DNA of 64,000 nt from CAWAQA01 sp963784065. GTDB lineage: Bacteria; Acidobacteriota; Vicinamibacteria; Vicinamibacterales; UBA2999. The position numbers and the translations under genes are program-made. Position 1 is the first letter of the stretch. Each line of letters starts with the position of its first letter. The notes beneath the pieces are model-generated. The model had not been told where the DNA came from. It searched no databases and was given only the letters and a program-made list of their open reading frames with translations. Positions 8,443 to 17,432 of this stretch are shown here, one piece after another. Location: the NCBI GenBank assembly GCA_963784065.1, contig CAWAQA010000004.1, forward strand, positions 124,001 through 188,000, in the 5' to 3' direction.

Positions 8443-9028
8443 ATCCGTGGGCGAGGTTGCCGGCATCGAATCCCGGCCGGGAGGGGAGCGCCTGCACCTG
8501 CGGACCTCGCTGGCCGGCGAGCTGGCGGCGGGCGAGAGTCTCGCGGTGAACGGCGTGTGCCTTACGATGATCGTCGTCGCCCCCGACCGCGTGTATGCCG
8601 ACATCGGGCCCGAGACCGCTCGGGTGACGACCCTGGGGTCGATGCGCGTTGGTCAGCAGGTGAATCTCGAACGGGCCATGCGCGCCGACAGCCGGTTGGG
8701 CGGTCATCTGGTGCAGGGTCACGTGGACGGGACCGGGACGGTCCGCGATGTGCGTCCTGAAGGCGACGCGCACTGGATCACGATCGGGTTCGCGGAGGAG
8801 CTCGCGCCGTACCTGATTCGCAGGGGATCGATCGCCGTCGACGGCGTCAGCCTGACCATCGCCGATCTGGGCGACGCGGAGTTCGACGTGATGATCATCC
8901 CGTTCACGTGGACGCACACGACCCTGTCGTCGGTTGTAGCGGGCAGCCGCGTGAACCTGGAGTGCGACATGGTCGGGAAGTACGTGGCGGCGCAATTGGG
9001 CCGGCTGAAGCCCGCCCCTGCGTCTTAA
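8423..9028 (+). CDS. ribE: Riboflavin synthase, alpha subunit
   Basis: A 201-residue enzyme with two lumazine-binding barrels. The N-terminus MFTGLIESVGEV is diagnostic, VNGVCLT lies near residue 42 and the second-barrel VDGVSLT near 139. It dismutates two 6,7-dimethyl-8-ribityllumazine molecules to riboflavin. The last residues (GRLKPAPAS) come from the inverted repeat spanning the ribE-ribBA junction. No ribH (lumazine synthase) lies nearby. Confidence 0.95.
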   Translation: MFTGLIESVGEVAGIESRPGGERLHLRTSLAGELAAGESLAVNGVCLTMIVVAPDRVYADIGPETARVTTLGSMRVGQQVNLERAMRADSRLGGHLVQGHVDGTGTVRDVRPEGDAHWITIGFAEELAPYLIRRGSIAVDGVSLTIADLGDAEFDVMIIPFTWTHTTLSSVVAGSRVNLECDMVGKYVAAQLGRLKPAPAS

Positions 9029-9081
9029 GGTGTACGCTCAGGTCCGGGGATTCGGTCGTAGGGGCCCGCTTCAGCCGGCCC
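8998..9081. repeat. Inverted pair of GGGCCGGCTGAAGC units
   Basis: The arm at 8998-9018 and its near-perfect reverse complement at 9061-9081 flank the 3' end of ribE and the start of ribBA. The core GCCGGCTNNAGCCGGC-like unit recurs at 13167, 13203, 14381 and 51625. It resembles a REP-type palindrome. Confidence 0.7.
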
Positions 9082-9089
9082 GTGCAGCT

Positions 9090-10343
9090 ATGGCAGAGAA
9101 GAACGCGAAGATCCGCATCGCCAAAGGCGCTCGCCGCCGGGGCCCGTTTGCCACGATCGAGGAGGGCATCGACGCCGTCCGTGACGGCCGCATGATCATC
9201 GTCGTGGACGACGAGGATCGTGAGAACGAGGGCGACCTCACGATGGCGGCGGGGATGGTGACGCCGGACGCGATCAATTTCATGGCGAAGCACGGGCGCG
9301 GCCTGATTTGCCTGGCCATGATGCCCGAGCGCCTCGCGCGCCTGGAGATTCCGCTCGAAGTCAGCAACAACGCCGCGCGGCGGGACACCGCGTTCTGCGT
9401 GTCGATCGACGCCCACGACGGGACGAGCACCGGCATCTCCGCCGCGGACCGCGCGCGTACGGTCAAGGTTGCCATCGCGGACGACACCAAGCCGAACGAT
9501 CTGGCGCGCCCGGGTCACGTGTTTCCACTGCGCGCACGCACCGGCGGCGTCCTGGTGCGTTCCGGGCACACCGAGGCTGCCGTTGACCTGGCGCGCATCG
9601 CCGGTCTCGAGTCGGCCGGCGTGATCTGCGAAATCATGAACGAGGACGGCACGATGTCACGCGTGCCGGAGCTCACCAGGTTCGCGAAAAAGCACGGCCT
9701 GCCGATGATCACCATCGCGGACCTGATCAAGTACCGGATGCGGACCGAGCGGCTCGTGAAGCGCGTGGCGACGGCCGAGCTCCCGACGCATCATGGCGCG
9801 TTCCGCATTTTTGCCTACGAGAACCAGCTGGATAACGAGACGCACGTCGCCCTGGTTCGCGGCGACATCGGCGACGGCCACGACCTGCTCGTGCGGGTGC
9901 ACTCCAAGTGCCTGACCGGCGACGTGTTCCACTCGGCCCGGTGCGACTGCGGAGCGCAGCTGGAAACGGCGATGGCCCGCATCGCGGAGGAGGGGCGCGG
10001 CGTCCTGCTGTATCTCAATCAGGAAGGCCGGGGGATCGGCCTCGCCAACAAGATCCGCGCGTACGAGCTGCAGGACGGCGGGCTCGATACGGTCGAGGCG
10101 AACGAGCGGCTCGGCTTCAAGGCCGACCAGCGGGACTATGGAATCGGCGCCCAGATCCTGCACGACCTCGGCATTCGCACGATGCGGCTCCTGACGAACA
10201 ATCCACGAAAATTCGTGGGGCTCCAAGGGTATGGCCTCGAGGTCTCGGATACGGTTCCACTCGAAATCCCGGCCAATGATGGGACCCGCAAGTACCTGAA
10301 GACCAAGAAGGACAAGCTGGGGCACAACCTCTCGTCCGTGTAG
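9090..10343 (+). CDS. ribBA: Bifunctional 3,4-dihydroxy-2-butanone-4-phosphate synthase / GTP cyclohydrolase II
   Basis: A 417-residue fusion supplying both precursors of riboflavin. The N-terminal RibB domain has DDEDRENEGDL near residue 41 and RRDTAFCVSIDA near 99. The C-terminal RibA domain has the zinc-binding CLTGDVFHSARCDCG near 273 and NQEGRGIGLANKI near 309. ATG 9090 gives the common start; the longer frame from 9030 would only translate the inverted repeat. Confidence 0.95.
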   Translation: MAEKNAKIRIAKGARRRGPFATIEEGIDAVRDGRMIIVVDDEDRENEGDLTMAAGMVTPDAINFMAKHGRGLICLAMMPERLARLEIPLEVSNNAARRDTAFCVSIDAHDGTSTGISAADRARTVKVAIADDTKPNDLARPGHVFPLRARTGGVLVRSGHTEAAVDLARIAGLESAGVICEIMNEDGTMSRVPELTRFAKKHGLPMITIADLIKYRMRTERLVKRVATAELPTHHGAFRIFAYENQLDNETHVALVRGDIGDGHDLLVRVHSKCLTGDVFHSARCDCGAQLETAMARIAEEGRGVLLYLNQEGRGIGLANKIRAYELQDGGLDTVEANERLGFKADQRDYGIGAQILHDLGIRTMRLLTNNPRKFVGLQGYGLEVSDTVPLEIPANDGTRKYLKTKKDKLGHNLSSV

Positions 10344-10395
10344 CACGCCGGACCTCGCGGTCCGCCTCTCCATGTGCACCGCGCGGCCTTTCGAC

Positions 10396-10425
10396 TTGCC
10401 CGCGTCGCAGCAACTCGCCTATCAT
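10396..10425 (+). promoter_or_regulatory. Probable sigma70 promoter for ffh
   Basis: TTGCCC (10396-10401) and TATCAT (10420-10425) are 18 nt apart. The predicted start is near 10432, leaving a leader of about 42 nt before the ffh ATG. Confidence 0.5.
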
Positions 10426-10473
10426 AAACGTTTGCGCCGCTTAGGCTTAGCGCGCCCATAGGTCCCGGCTTCC

Positions 10474-11906
10474 ATGTTCGATTCGCTCAGCACCCGCATC
10501 CAGGACGTCTTCCAGTCGTTGAGGGGCGAGGTCCGGCTTACGCCCGAACTCGTGGAAACGGCCCTGCGGGAGATCCGCATGGCGCTGCTCGAGGCGGACG
10601 TCAACTTCAAGGTCGTCAAGGCGTTCATCGATCGCGTTCGCGATCAGGCGATGGACCAGGCGGTCCTGAAGAGCCTGACGCCGGGGCAGCAGGTCACGAA
10701 GATCGTCCGTGACGAGCTGCTGGCGCTCTTCGGCGAGGCCGAGGGCGGGCTGCGCAAGGATGCGACCACGCCCCGCGTGGTGCTGCTGCTGGGGCTGCAG
10801 GGCTCGGGCAAGACAACGACGTCGGGCAAGCTCGCGAAGTGGTTGTCGCGCCAGGGAAAACATCCGCTGATGGTCTCGACCGACGTGCGCCGGCCGGCGG
10901 CCATCCAGCAGCTCTCGGTGCTTGGCGAGCAGGCAGCCATCCGGGTGCACGCCCCGGAGACGATGGACCCGGTGGCGCGGGCGAAGGGCGCGCTGGCGGA
11001 AGCCAGGGCCAAGGGATTCGACACGGTCATCGTCGACACCGCGGGGCGGCTGCACATCGACGACGACCTGATGAACGAGCTGCAGGCCATCAAGGACGCC
11101 GTGCAGCCGTCGGACCTGCTCTACGTCGCCGATGCGATGACCGGGCAGGACGCGATCAAGAGCGCCGGCGAGTTCAACCGCCGTATAGGCGTCACCGGCG
11201 TCGTGCTGACCAAGCTCGATGGCGACGCCCGCGGTGGCGCCGCGCTCTCGGTGGTATCGGTCGTCGGCGTGCCGATTGCGTTTGTCGGCAGCGGCGAGCG
11301 GCTCGAGGATCTCGAGCTGTTCCACCCCGATCGCATCGTGTCGCGGATGCTCGGCATGGGCGACGTGCTGTCGCTCATCGAAAAGGCCGAGCAGGCGATC
11401 GACGAAGACGATGCGCAGGAGCTCGAGGAGAAGCTCCGGAAGAACGAGTTCACGCTCGACGACTTCCGGAAGCAGCTGAAGACGATCCGGCGCATGGGAC
11501 CGCTCGAGAGCATCCTCGGGATGATTCCCGGGCTCGGTCAGATGAAGGAGCTGGCGGAGAACAAGCCGGACGAGAAGCAGATGGGTCGCGTCGAAGCGAT
11601 CATCTCGTCGATGACGCGCGGAAGAGCGGCGGAACGACAGAGATCATCAACGGCAGCCGCCGCAAGCGGATCGCGGCCGGCAGCGGCACGTCGGTGGAGG
11701 AGGTCAATCGCCTCCTCAAGCAGTTCACCGAGATGAAGAAGGTGCTGCAGATGATCGGCCAGGGCGGCCTGCCCGGGATGAAGGGCATGAAAGGGATGCC
11801 GAAGATCCCGCAGATGCCCCAGGGCGGCCGGCCCGGTGGGTTCGCGGCGCCAGGCGGGAAGAAGCGGAAGAAGGGCGGCCCCTGGGGGCTGATCAAGTCG
11901 AGATGA
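10474..11906 (+). CDS. ffh: Signal recognition particle protein Ffh (frameshifted in M domain)
   Basis: An SRP54 GTPase. The NG domain shows LGLQGSGKTTTSGKLA near residue 107, DTAGRLHIDDDLMNE near 190 and TKLDGDARGGAA near 246. The methionine-rich M domain ends with MKGMKGMPKIPQMPQ and a basic tail. The frame breaks near 11617-11643. Removing one base in ACGCGCGGAA and one in GACAGAG restores the conserved SRP54 pattern MTxEERRNxEIINGSRRKR. Two insertions (or one deletion) are therefore inferred. It heads the ribosomal string that follows. Confidence 0.92.
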
Positions 11907-11913
11907 CGGATGT

Positions 11914-11988
11914 TCGGTCTGCGGTCTCCAGTCTACGGTCTACGGGTAGACTCCGGTCCGAAGACCATCGCAGACGGTAGACCGTAGA
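11914..11988. repeat. Heptad hairpin element, GGTCTNC word
   Basis: Left arm 11914-11941: TCGGTCT, GCGGTCT, CCAGTCT, ACGGTCT. Right arm from 11962: AGACCAT, CGCAGAC, GGTAGAC, CGTAGAG. It sits between ffh and rpsP, within 15 nt of the rpsP start. The same word occurs at 37434 and 50860. Confidence 0.82.
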
Positions 11989-12001
11989 GGACGGAGAGCA
12001 G

Positions 12002-12285
12002 ATGGTAGTGATTCGCATGATGCGGGTGGGGTCCAAGAAGAAGCCGTACTTCCGCGTGGTGGTGACGGAGGCGCGGACGGCGCGCGAGAGCGCTTCGTCG
12101 AGAACCTCGGGACGTACAACCCGCGCTCGAAGCCGGCGGTGGTCCAGATCAACAAGGAGCGCGTCCAGCACTGGTTGCAGAAGGGCGCGAGGCCGTCCGA
12201 CTCGGTGCGCACCCTGATCGGGAAGCACCTGTCGCGCGATCTGTCGGCTCCGGTCGAAGCACCGGCGGCGCCGCCGGCCCAGTAA
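12002..12285 (+). CDS. rpsP: 30S ribosomal protein S16 (frameshifted)
   Basis: The N-terminus MVVIRMMRVGSKKKPYFRV is typical S16. The frame breaks at 12086-12090; restoring one missing C (GAGAGC-CGC) continues as ESRFVENLGTYNPR and runs to the TAA at 12283. Restored length is about 94 residues, normal for S16. A one-base deletion is inferred, one of few deletions among many insertions here. The stop overlaps the next start as TAATG. Confidence 0.9.
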
Positions 12286-12524
12286 TGTCGGCGCTCGCGT
12301 CGGTCGTCGAAGTGGTCGTCCGGGCGCTGGTCGATCATCCCGATGCCGTGCGGGTCACCGAGGTCGAGCGGCGCGGCATGACCGTGCTGGAACTGACCAC
12401 GGCGCCTGGCGACATGGGCAAGATCATCGGCCGGCAGGGACGGACCGCCGCTGCGCTGCGCACGCTGGTTGCCGTCACGGCCGAGAAGCACGGGAAGCGC
12501 GCGCAACTGGACATCAGGGATTAG
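12285..12524 (+). CDS. khpA: KH-domain RNA-binding protein KhpA
   Basis: A 79-residue protein made of one KH domain with the GxxG loop in GKIIGRQGRTAAALRTL near residue 46. KhpA is encoded between rpsP and rimM in many bacteria and binds RNA, often with KhpB. Translationally coupled to rpsP by a one-base overlap. Confidence 0.9.
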   Translation: MSALASVVEVVVRALVDHPDAVRVTEVERRGMTVLELTTAPGDMGKIIGRQGRTAAALRTLVAVTAEKHGKRAQLDIRD

Positions 12525-12612
12525 CCGGGTCCAAAGCGCCCGGCCTACGCGTGTTCAAGGACAGTCCCGGAGCACGATGTGGGCGGTCCTTCCGGACACG
12601 CTGGGACGACGA

Positions 12613-13132
12613 GTGGCAGAGTGGGAAGACATGGTGCTCGTCGGGCGGATTGCGAAGCCGCACGGCCTGCGCGGCGATGTCGTGGTCAAGCCGGAGACCG
12701 ATTTCGTCGAGGAGCGCTTCGCGGTCGGCGCCACGTTCTGGACCAGGTCGGCCCGGGGCGACGAAGCGCTGACCATCGCGACCGCGCGTGTGCAGAACGG
12801 GTGGCCGGTCGTCGGCTTCGACGGCTTCTCGCGCATCGAGGACGTCGAACGGCTTGCAGGGCTCGAGTTGCGGATCCCGGAAGATGCGCTGCAGCCGCTC
12901 GCCGAGCATACGTACTACCAGCATCAGCTCGTGGGCTGCGCGGTGGAGACGACGGGCGGCGAGCAGGTCGGAGCCGTGACGCGGGTGGACGGCGGCATCG
13001 CTGGCAGCCTGCTCGTCGTGAACGGCAGTCGTGGCGAGGTCCTGGTGCCGCTGACGCTCGCGATCTGCGTGGAGATCGACATCGCGGCGAAGCGGATCCG
13101 GATCGAGCCGCCGGAAGGGTTGCTGGAACTGA
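12613..13132 (+). CDS. rimM: Ribosome maturation factor RimM (stop hidden by frameshift)
   Basis: RimM assists 30S maturation by binding S19. GTG 12613 gives VAEWEDMVLVGRIAKPHGLRG, a typical start; a later ATG lies at 12631. The PRC-barrel half contains YYQHQLVGC near residue 102. The reading frame has no stop where the family ends and would run through trmD to the end of rplS. Removing one G at 13125-13126 gives PPEGLLN followed by TGA at 13130, so one insertion is inferred. Confidence 0.85.
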
Positions 13133-13136
13133 ATGA

Positions 13137-13226
13137 GCCGGCAGCCGGCAGCCGGCAGCGGGCAGCGGGCCGGCTGAAGCCGGCCTCCACGACCGTACGT
13201 CAGGGGCCGGCTTTAGCCGGCCCGAC
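13137..13226. repeat. Heptad array (GCCGGCA) plus two REP-like palindromes
   Basis: Five phased heptamers at 13137-13171 (GCCGGCA x3, GCGGGCA, GCGGGCC) run into a palindromic unit GGGCCGGCTGAAGCCGGCC at 13167-13185. A second unit lies at 13203-13223 with TT in the centre. They fill the rimM-trmD gap up to the trmD start. Confidence 0.8.
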
Positions 13227-13228
13227 AG

Positions 13229-13966
13229 ATGAAGTTCGACATCGTCACGATCTTTCCGCGGATGGTGGAGGCGGGCCTCGCGGAAGGGGTCGTCAGCCGC
13301 GGAATCGCGCGCGGGCTGCTGGACGTCGCGGTCCACGACCTGCGGGACTACACGACCGACCGGCACCGCAGCGTGGACGACGTGCCGTATGGCGGCGGAC
13401 CGGGAATGGTGATGAAGCCCGAGCCGCTGGTGCGGGCGGTCGAGGACATCCGGGAGTCGCGCGGGGTGCCCGGCGCGGTGGTTCTGCTGTCGCCGCAGGG
13501 CCGGCAGTTCACCCAGGCCGAGGCGGTCCGGATCGGACAGCTGAGCCATGTGGTGCTGCTCTGCGGCCGATACGAGGGGATGGACGAGCGCGTGCGTGCG
13601 CTGGTGGCGACCGAGGAGCTGTCGATCGGCGATTACGTGCTGAGCGGCGGCGAGCTGCCTGCGCTGGTCGTCGTCGACGCGGTGAGCCGCCTGGTGCCCG
13701 GAGTGGTGGGGGACGAGCAGTCGGTGGACGCGGACTCGTTTTCGCGGGGGTTGCTCGACTATCCGCATTACACGCGCCCGGCGGAGTTCGCCGGGTTGAA
13801 AGTGCCGGACGTGCTGCTGTCGGGGCATCACGCGCAGGTCCGGCGATGGCGGAAGAAGGCGGCGCTGGCGCGCACGCTCGAGCGCCGGCCGGAGTTGCTG
13901 GAGCAGGCGGCGCTCGACGACGAAGAGCGCGCGCTGCTCGACGAGATCTTGAAAGAGCGGACGTAG
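13229..13966 (+). CDS. trmD: tRNA (guanine-N1-)-methyltransferase
   Basis: A 245-residue SPOUT methyltransferase methylating G37 of tRNA. Motifs: FDIVTIFPRM at the N-terminus, DDVPYGGGPGMVMKPEPL near residue 50, CGRYEGMDERV near 112 and SIGDYVLSGGELPAL near 133 (knot region). Full length. It sits between rimM and rplS as in most bacteria. Confidence 0.96.
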   Translation: MKFDIVTIFPRMVEAGLAEGVVSRGIARGLLDVAVHDLRDYTTDRHRSVDDVPYGGGPGMVMKPEPLVRAVEDIRESRGVPGAVVLLSPQGRQFTQAEAVRIGQLSHVVLLCGRYEGMDERVRALVATEELSIGDYVLSGGELPALVVVDAVSRLVPGVVGDEQSVDADSFSRGLLDYPHYTRPAEFAGLKVPDVLLSGHHAQVRRWRKKAALARTLERRPELLEQAALDDEERALLDEILKERT

Positions 13967-14007
13967 AGGCGGTCCTCTCGGGTCCGCCTGAACAGAGGAG
14001 ACGAGCA

Positions 14008-14355
14008 ATGAGCGCGATTGATCTGGTCGAGAAGTCGCAGATGACGACGCGGCCCGACATGAAGTCCGGCGACACCGTCAAGGTGCACGTGAAGGTGCGC
14101 GAGGGCGACAAGGAGCGCATCCAGATCTTCGAGGGCATCATCATCGGCCTGCACCGCGGCGGCGTGCGCGCCTCCTTCACGGTCCGCAAGGTGTCGTTCG
14201 GCCAGGGCGTGGAGCGTATCTTCCCGCTGCATTCGCCGACGATTGCCAAGGTGGACGTCGTCCGCTCGGCCCGCGTCCGCCGCGCGAAGCTGTACTTCCT
14301 GCGCGATCTGAAGGGGAAGGCGGCGAGGATGAAAGAAACCAAGCGGGTCCAGTAG
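14008..14355 (+). CDS. rplS: 50S ribosomal protein L19
   Basis: A 115-residue L19. Recognisable blocks are GDTVKVHVKVREGDKERIQ, FEGIIIGLHRGG and FPLHSPTIAKVDVVR. An AGAGGAGA Shine-Dalgarno precedes ATG 14008. Last ribosomal gene of the string. Confidence 0.96.
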   Translation: MSAIDLVEKSQMTTRPDMKSGDTVKVHVKVREGDKERIQIFEGIIIGLHRGGVRASFTVRKVSFGQGVERIFPLHSPTIAKVDVVRSARVRRAKLYFLRDLKGKAARMKETKRVQ

Positions 14356-14415
14356 ACTCCAATTCCCAGTCCGAACTGTCGCGGCCGGCTGACGCCGGCT
14401 CGAGTTGGGAGTTGA
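14356..14415. repeat. Heptad hairpin element with internal REP-like core
   Basis: Left arm 14356-14376: ACTCCAA, TTCCCAG, TCCGAAC. Right arm 14402-14415: GAGTTGG, GAGTTGA. Between the arms lies a GCCGGCTGACGCCGGC palindrome (14381-14402). Located between rplS and rnhB. Confidence 0.6.
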
Positions 14416-14443
14416 ATGGCTCCCATGGTCAGAAGTTCGCGCG

Positions 14444-15052
14444 ATGCGAACCCTCGAGAACGCCATGCGGCGCTGGGGGTTCCATCGTGTCGCGGGATGC
14501 GACGAAGTGGGGCGCGGCTGCCTGGCCGGCCCCGTCGTGGCCGCCGCCGTTGTCCTCCACCCGGACCGCTACATTCCCGGTGTCTGCGACTCCAAGATGA
14601 TCACCGCCGTCGAGCGCGAGCGGCTGTACGGCGTGATCACGCGCAAGGCGCTCGCCTGGTCCGTGGCCTCGGCGGATCCGCTGGAAATCGACGAGATCAA
14701 CATCCACCGCGCGTCGCTGCAGGCGATGCGCCGGGCGGTGATGGCGCTGGCGCCGCTGCCCGACGTCGTGCTGGTCGACGCCTTTCGCATTCCCGACCTG
14801 ATGATGGCGCAGCGCGGCGTGCTGCACGGGGACCGCCGGTGCAGCGCCATCGCGGCTGCCTCGATCGTCGCCAAGGTCACGCGCGACCGCGAGATGCTGG
14901 TGCACCACGCGGCCGACCCGCGCTACGGCTACGATCGGCACAAGGGATACGCAACCGCCGACCACCTCGCCGCCGTCGCCCGCTACGGCTATTCGACCCT
15001 GCACCGCCGCTCGTTCAAAGCCCAGTCCACCCTGTTTGATACGATCGACTAG
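14444..15052 (+). CDS. rnhB: Ribonuclease HII
   Basis: A 202-residue enzyme that removes RNA from RNA-DNA hybrids. Active-site blocks: VAGCDEVGRGCLAGPVVAAAV near residue 15 (Asp-Glu pair), VVLVDAFRIPD near 108 and AAASIVAKVTRDREM near 137 with YGYDRHKGYAT near 160. ATG 14444 (MRTLENAM) was preferred to longer starts because those translate the repeat. Confidence 0.94.
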   Translation: MRTLENAMRRWGFHRVAGCDEVGRGCLAGPVVAAAVVLHPDRYIPGVCDSKMITAVERERLYGVITRKALAWSVASADPLEIDEINIHRASLQAMRRAVMALAPLPDVVLVDAFRIPDLMMAQRGVLHGDRRCSAIAAASIVAKVTRDREMLVHHAADPRYGYDRHKGYATADHLAAVARYGYSTLHRRSFKAQSTLFDTID

Positions 15053-15065
15053 CCCGCTCGTGGCC

Positions 15066-15269
15066 ATGGATCGCGAGGCAGCACTGAAGCAGGCGGAGAA
15101 GCTGCTCCGCCAGGGAAAGCTCGACGGAGCCATCGCGGAATACGTGCGGCTCGTTGACGATCGCCCGGGAATCGTCCCGCTTCGCCTCCGATGGGTTACC
15201 CTGCCGGGCGTCAGGACTGCGCCGCGGTCTGCCGCCTCACGCACCAAGGCGGGGAGCCGGGGCGCGTGA
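15066..15269 (+). pseudogene. N-terminal fragment of a TPR protein
   Basis: The first 34 residues (MDREAALKQAEKLLRQGKLDG and so on, ending VRLVDDRP) look like the start of a tetratricopeptide protein. After DDRP the sequence becomes low-complexity Arg/Ala-rich with no repeat and stops at 15269. No downstream TPR units are found in any frame before the next gene, so most of the gene appears deleted. The role of the parent gene is unknown. Confidence 0.55.
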
Positions 15270-15543
15270 GCCGGTTGCTGCTGGTGGCGTTGTTCCTCGA
15301 GGTTGGCTTCGTGCTGGTCGTCGTGCCCTGGTCGTCGTTCTGGGACCGCAATTACTTCGCCGAGTCGCTGCCACTGGTGGATGCGATCATCTCGAACAAC
15401 TACATCCGCGGCGCGGTGTCTGGACTCGGCGTGATCAACATTGCGGCGGGCATCGTCGAGCTCTTCTCGATCCTCGTCTCGCGCCATGTGGAACGAAGCC
15501 TCCCCCTCTTCGATCTCCCCGTCGCACGCGGCCGAAGGACTGA
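15266..15543 (+). CDS. Small membrane protein, 3' end uncertain
   Basis: From GTG 15266 the frame encodes MSRLLLVALFLEVGFVLVVV (one membrane helix), then SFWDRNYFAESLPL and a second hydrophobic stretch (GAVSGLGVINIAAGIVEL). I do not recognise the family. The frame has no stop and would continue into the TenI-like gene at 15545. A TGA at 15541-15543 in another frame, two nt before that gene's GTG, is the likelier end if one base was lost. A true fusion cannot be excluded. Confidence 0.5.
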
Positions 15544-15544
15544 C

Positions 15545-16199
15545 GTGGGGCCCGTCATCTGCATGGTTACGGATCGCCTGCGGCTCGATGGCGACCGGGA
15601 ACAGGCGCTCGTCGAGCGCGTGGGTGCGGCGGCGCGGGCCGGAGTGCATCTCATCCAGGTACGAGAGCGCGATCTCGCGGCGCGCCCGCTGACGCGGCTC
15701 GTCGAGCGCTGCGTCGAGGCGGTGCGCGGGACACGCGCGCGCGTCCTGGTCAACGATCGGGTGGACGTGGCGCTGGCGGCCGGCGCGCACGGCGTGCATC
15801 TGCGCGGCGATTCGATGCCCGCGGCGCGCGCCAGGATGGTGGCGCCGCCGGCGTTCCTCATCGGCCGCTCCGTGCACTCGCCTGACGAGGCGTTGCGCGC
15901 GCAGGCGGCCGAAGGGCTCGACTATCTCGTGTTCGGCACCGTGTTCGCCACCGCTTCGAAGCCCGGTGCGGTGGTGTCGGGCCTCGACGCCCTCGCGCGG
16001 GTCGCGGCGGCAACCCGTCTTCCGGTGATCGCGATCGGCGGGATGAACGCGAGCGACGATCACGGGCGTCGGGGCCACCGGCGCCGCAGGGTTCGCAGCG
16101 ATCGGCCTCTTCGCCGACCAGCCACCTGATCAGCTGCAAGTCTGGGTACAGCAAGCATCTCTGGCGTTTGACACCCTCCGGTGGCGTTCCCTAACATGA
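15545..16199 (+). CDS. Thiamine-phosphate-synthase-like (TenI-type) protein, frameshifted
   Basis: A TIM-barrel of the ThiE/TenI family (VICMVTDRLRL, HLIQVRERDL, VLVNDRVDVALAAGAHGVHL, FGTVFATASKPG, IAIGGMNAS). ThiE usually has a Lys in the QxREKD and TxTK positions; here these are Arg and Ser-Lys, so TenI-like activity is more likely. A canonical ThiE is encoded at 50922. The frame breaks at 16055: dropping one G after GCGAGC gives STITGVGATGAAGFAAIGLF and runs to TGA 16197. Confidence 0.75.
16168..16197 (+). promoter_or_regulatory. Promoter giving a probably leaderless transcript
   Basis: TTGACA (16168-16173) and TAACAT (16192-16197) are 18 nt apart. The expected start point is at or next to ATG 16205, so the transcript would begin at the start codon of the RodZ-like gene. 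It overlaps the end of the TenI-like gene. Confidence 0.5.
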
Positions 16200-16204
16200 C
16201 GCCG

Positions 16205-16609
16205 ATGTCTCCCGCGGACAAATCGGGCGCCGATTTCGGTGCCCGGATGAAGAGCGCGCGCGAAGCGCGCGGCGTGACGCTGCGTCAGATCGCCGAGGTC
16301 ACCAAGTTTTCGGTCAGCGCGCTGGAGGCGCTGGAGCGGAACGACATCTCCCGCCTTCCCGGCGGCATCTTCTCGCGGGCGTTCGTACGCTCATACGCCG
16401 TCGAGATCGGGCTCGACCCGGAACAAACGGTGCGCGACTTCATCGTGCGGTTTCCCGACGCCTCGGTCACCGCCGGCAGCCGCTATGTCGCGTATGACAA
16501 CGACTCGGGCGACGAGCCGCGGCGCCGCCGCCTTTCGGGCGTCGTCATCACCGTCGTCGTCGTTGCCCTGATCATCAGCGCGATTCTGTTCATCACCTCC
16601 AGGCAATAG
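16205..16609 (+). CDS. RodZ-like HTH membrane protein
   Basis: A 134-residue protein with an HTH_25-type domain (GARMKSAREARGVTLRQIAE, then FSVSALEALERNDISRLPGG and FSRAFVRSYAVEIGLD) and one C-terminal membrane helix (GVVITVVVVALIISAILF). RodZ proteins link the MreB cytoskeleton to the membrane; this copy lacks a periplasmic domain. Start 16205 fits the promoter; ATG 16196, which overlaps the upstream stop as ATGA, is an alternative. Confidence 0.75.
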   Translation: MSPADKSGADFGARMKSAREARGVTLRQIAEVTKFSVSALEALERNDISRLPGGIFSRAFVRSYAVEIGLDPEQTVRDFIVRFPDASVTAGSRYVAYDNDSGDEPRRRRLSGVVITVVVVALIISAILFITSRQ

Positions 16610-16631
16610 CCGCATTCCCACCGCATGGACG

Positions 16632-17429
16632 TTGGCCTTCGGTACTCCGCTGCTCGACTTCTTCCGGCGAGGAGAGGTCGCGCGCGACATCCGCCTGCTG
16701 GCCGCGCAGGGGGCGGTGGCGCCGCGCGCGTACGAGCAGCTCGGCCTGCTCATGCTGCTCGTCGAGGATCAGGATCCGGAGATTGCGCGGGCGGCGGAGT
16801 CCACGTTGCAGGCCATTCCGGTCGGCGCGCTGGCGGCGTTCCTGGCCCGCTCCGACGTGTCCACCGAGATGCGCGCCTTCTTCGCGCAGCGCGGCATCGA
16901 GCCGGCAGCCGTGCCTGCGCCAGCAGCGGACGCGCCGATCGTCGATACGACCCCGGAGCCCGAAGCCGGCTTTGAGGCGGGCCCGGAGGCCGATCCCGAG
17001 GGCGACGCCGAACAGGCGCGCACCTCAACGCTGCAGAAGATCGCGGCGATGACCGTCGCGCAGCGAATGAGCCTCGCCATGAAAGGGTCGCGCGAGGAGC
17101 GCGCCGTGCTGATCCGCGATCCGAACAAGATCGTCGGCGTCGCCGTCCTCAGCAGTCCCAAGTTGTCCGAGACGGAGGTCGAGAGCATCGCCAAGATGAC
17201 GAGCATCTCCGACGAGCTGCTGCGCATCATCGCCCACACCCGCGCCTGGGTGAAGAACTACGGCGTCATGCTCGCCCTGACGAAGAACCCGAAGACGCCG
17301 GTCGCCGTGTCGATGAACATGCTGCCGCGCCTGAACGATCGCGATCTGAAGATGCTGTCCACCGACCGCAACGTCCCGGAGATTCTGCGCATCACGGCGC
17401 GGAAGAAGATGGTGTTGGAGAAGAAATAG
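16632..17429 (+). CDS. Conserved hypothetical protein, HEAT-like helical
   Basis: A 265-residue soluble protein with no signal or membrane segment. The N-terminal helical part (TPLLDFFRRGEVARDIRLLAA) is followed by an acidic linker (TPEPEAGFEAGPEADPEGD) and a helical C-terminal half with MTVAQRMSLAMKGSREERA and VAVLSSPKLSETEVE, resembling HEAT-like repeats in uncharacterised acidobacterial proteins. TTG 16632 follows no strong Shine-Dalgarno. I cannot assign a function. Confidence 0.6.
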   Translation: MAFGTPLLDFFRRGEVARDIRLLAAQGAVAPRAYEQLGLLMLLVEDQDPEIARAAESTLQAIPVGALAAFLARSDVSTEMRAFFAQRGIEPAAVPAPAADAPIVDTTPEPEAGFEAGPEADPEGDAEQARTSTLQKIAAMTVAQRMSLAMKGSREERAVLIRDPNKIVGVAVLSSPKLSETEVESIAKMTSISDELLRIIAHTRAWVKNYGVMLALTKNPKTPVAVSMNMLPRLNDRDLKMLSTDRNVPEILRITARKKMVLEKK

Positions 17430-17432
17430 CTC

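Noticed and set aside
12469..14355. One 628-codon frame joining RimM and L19 through trmD
   Set aside because: The middle 250 residues are Arg/Ala-rich shadow of trmD in another frame. TrmD itself is intact at 13229-13966 and a one-base correction restores the rimM stop.
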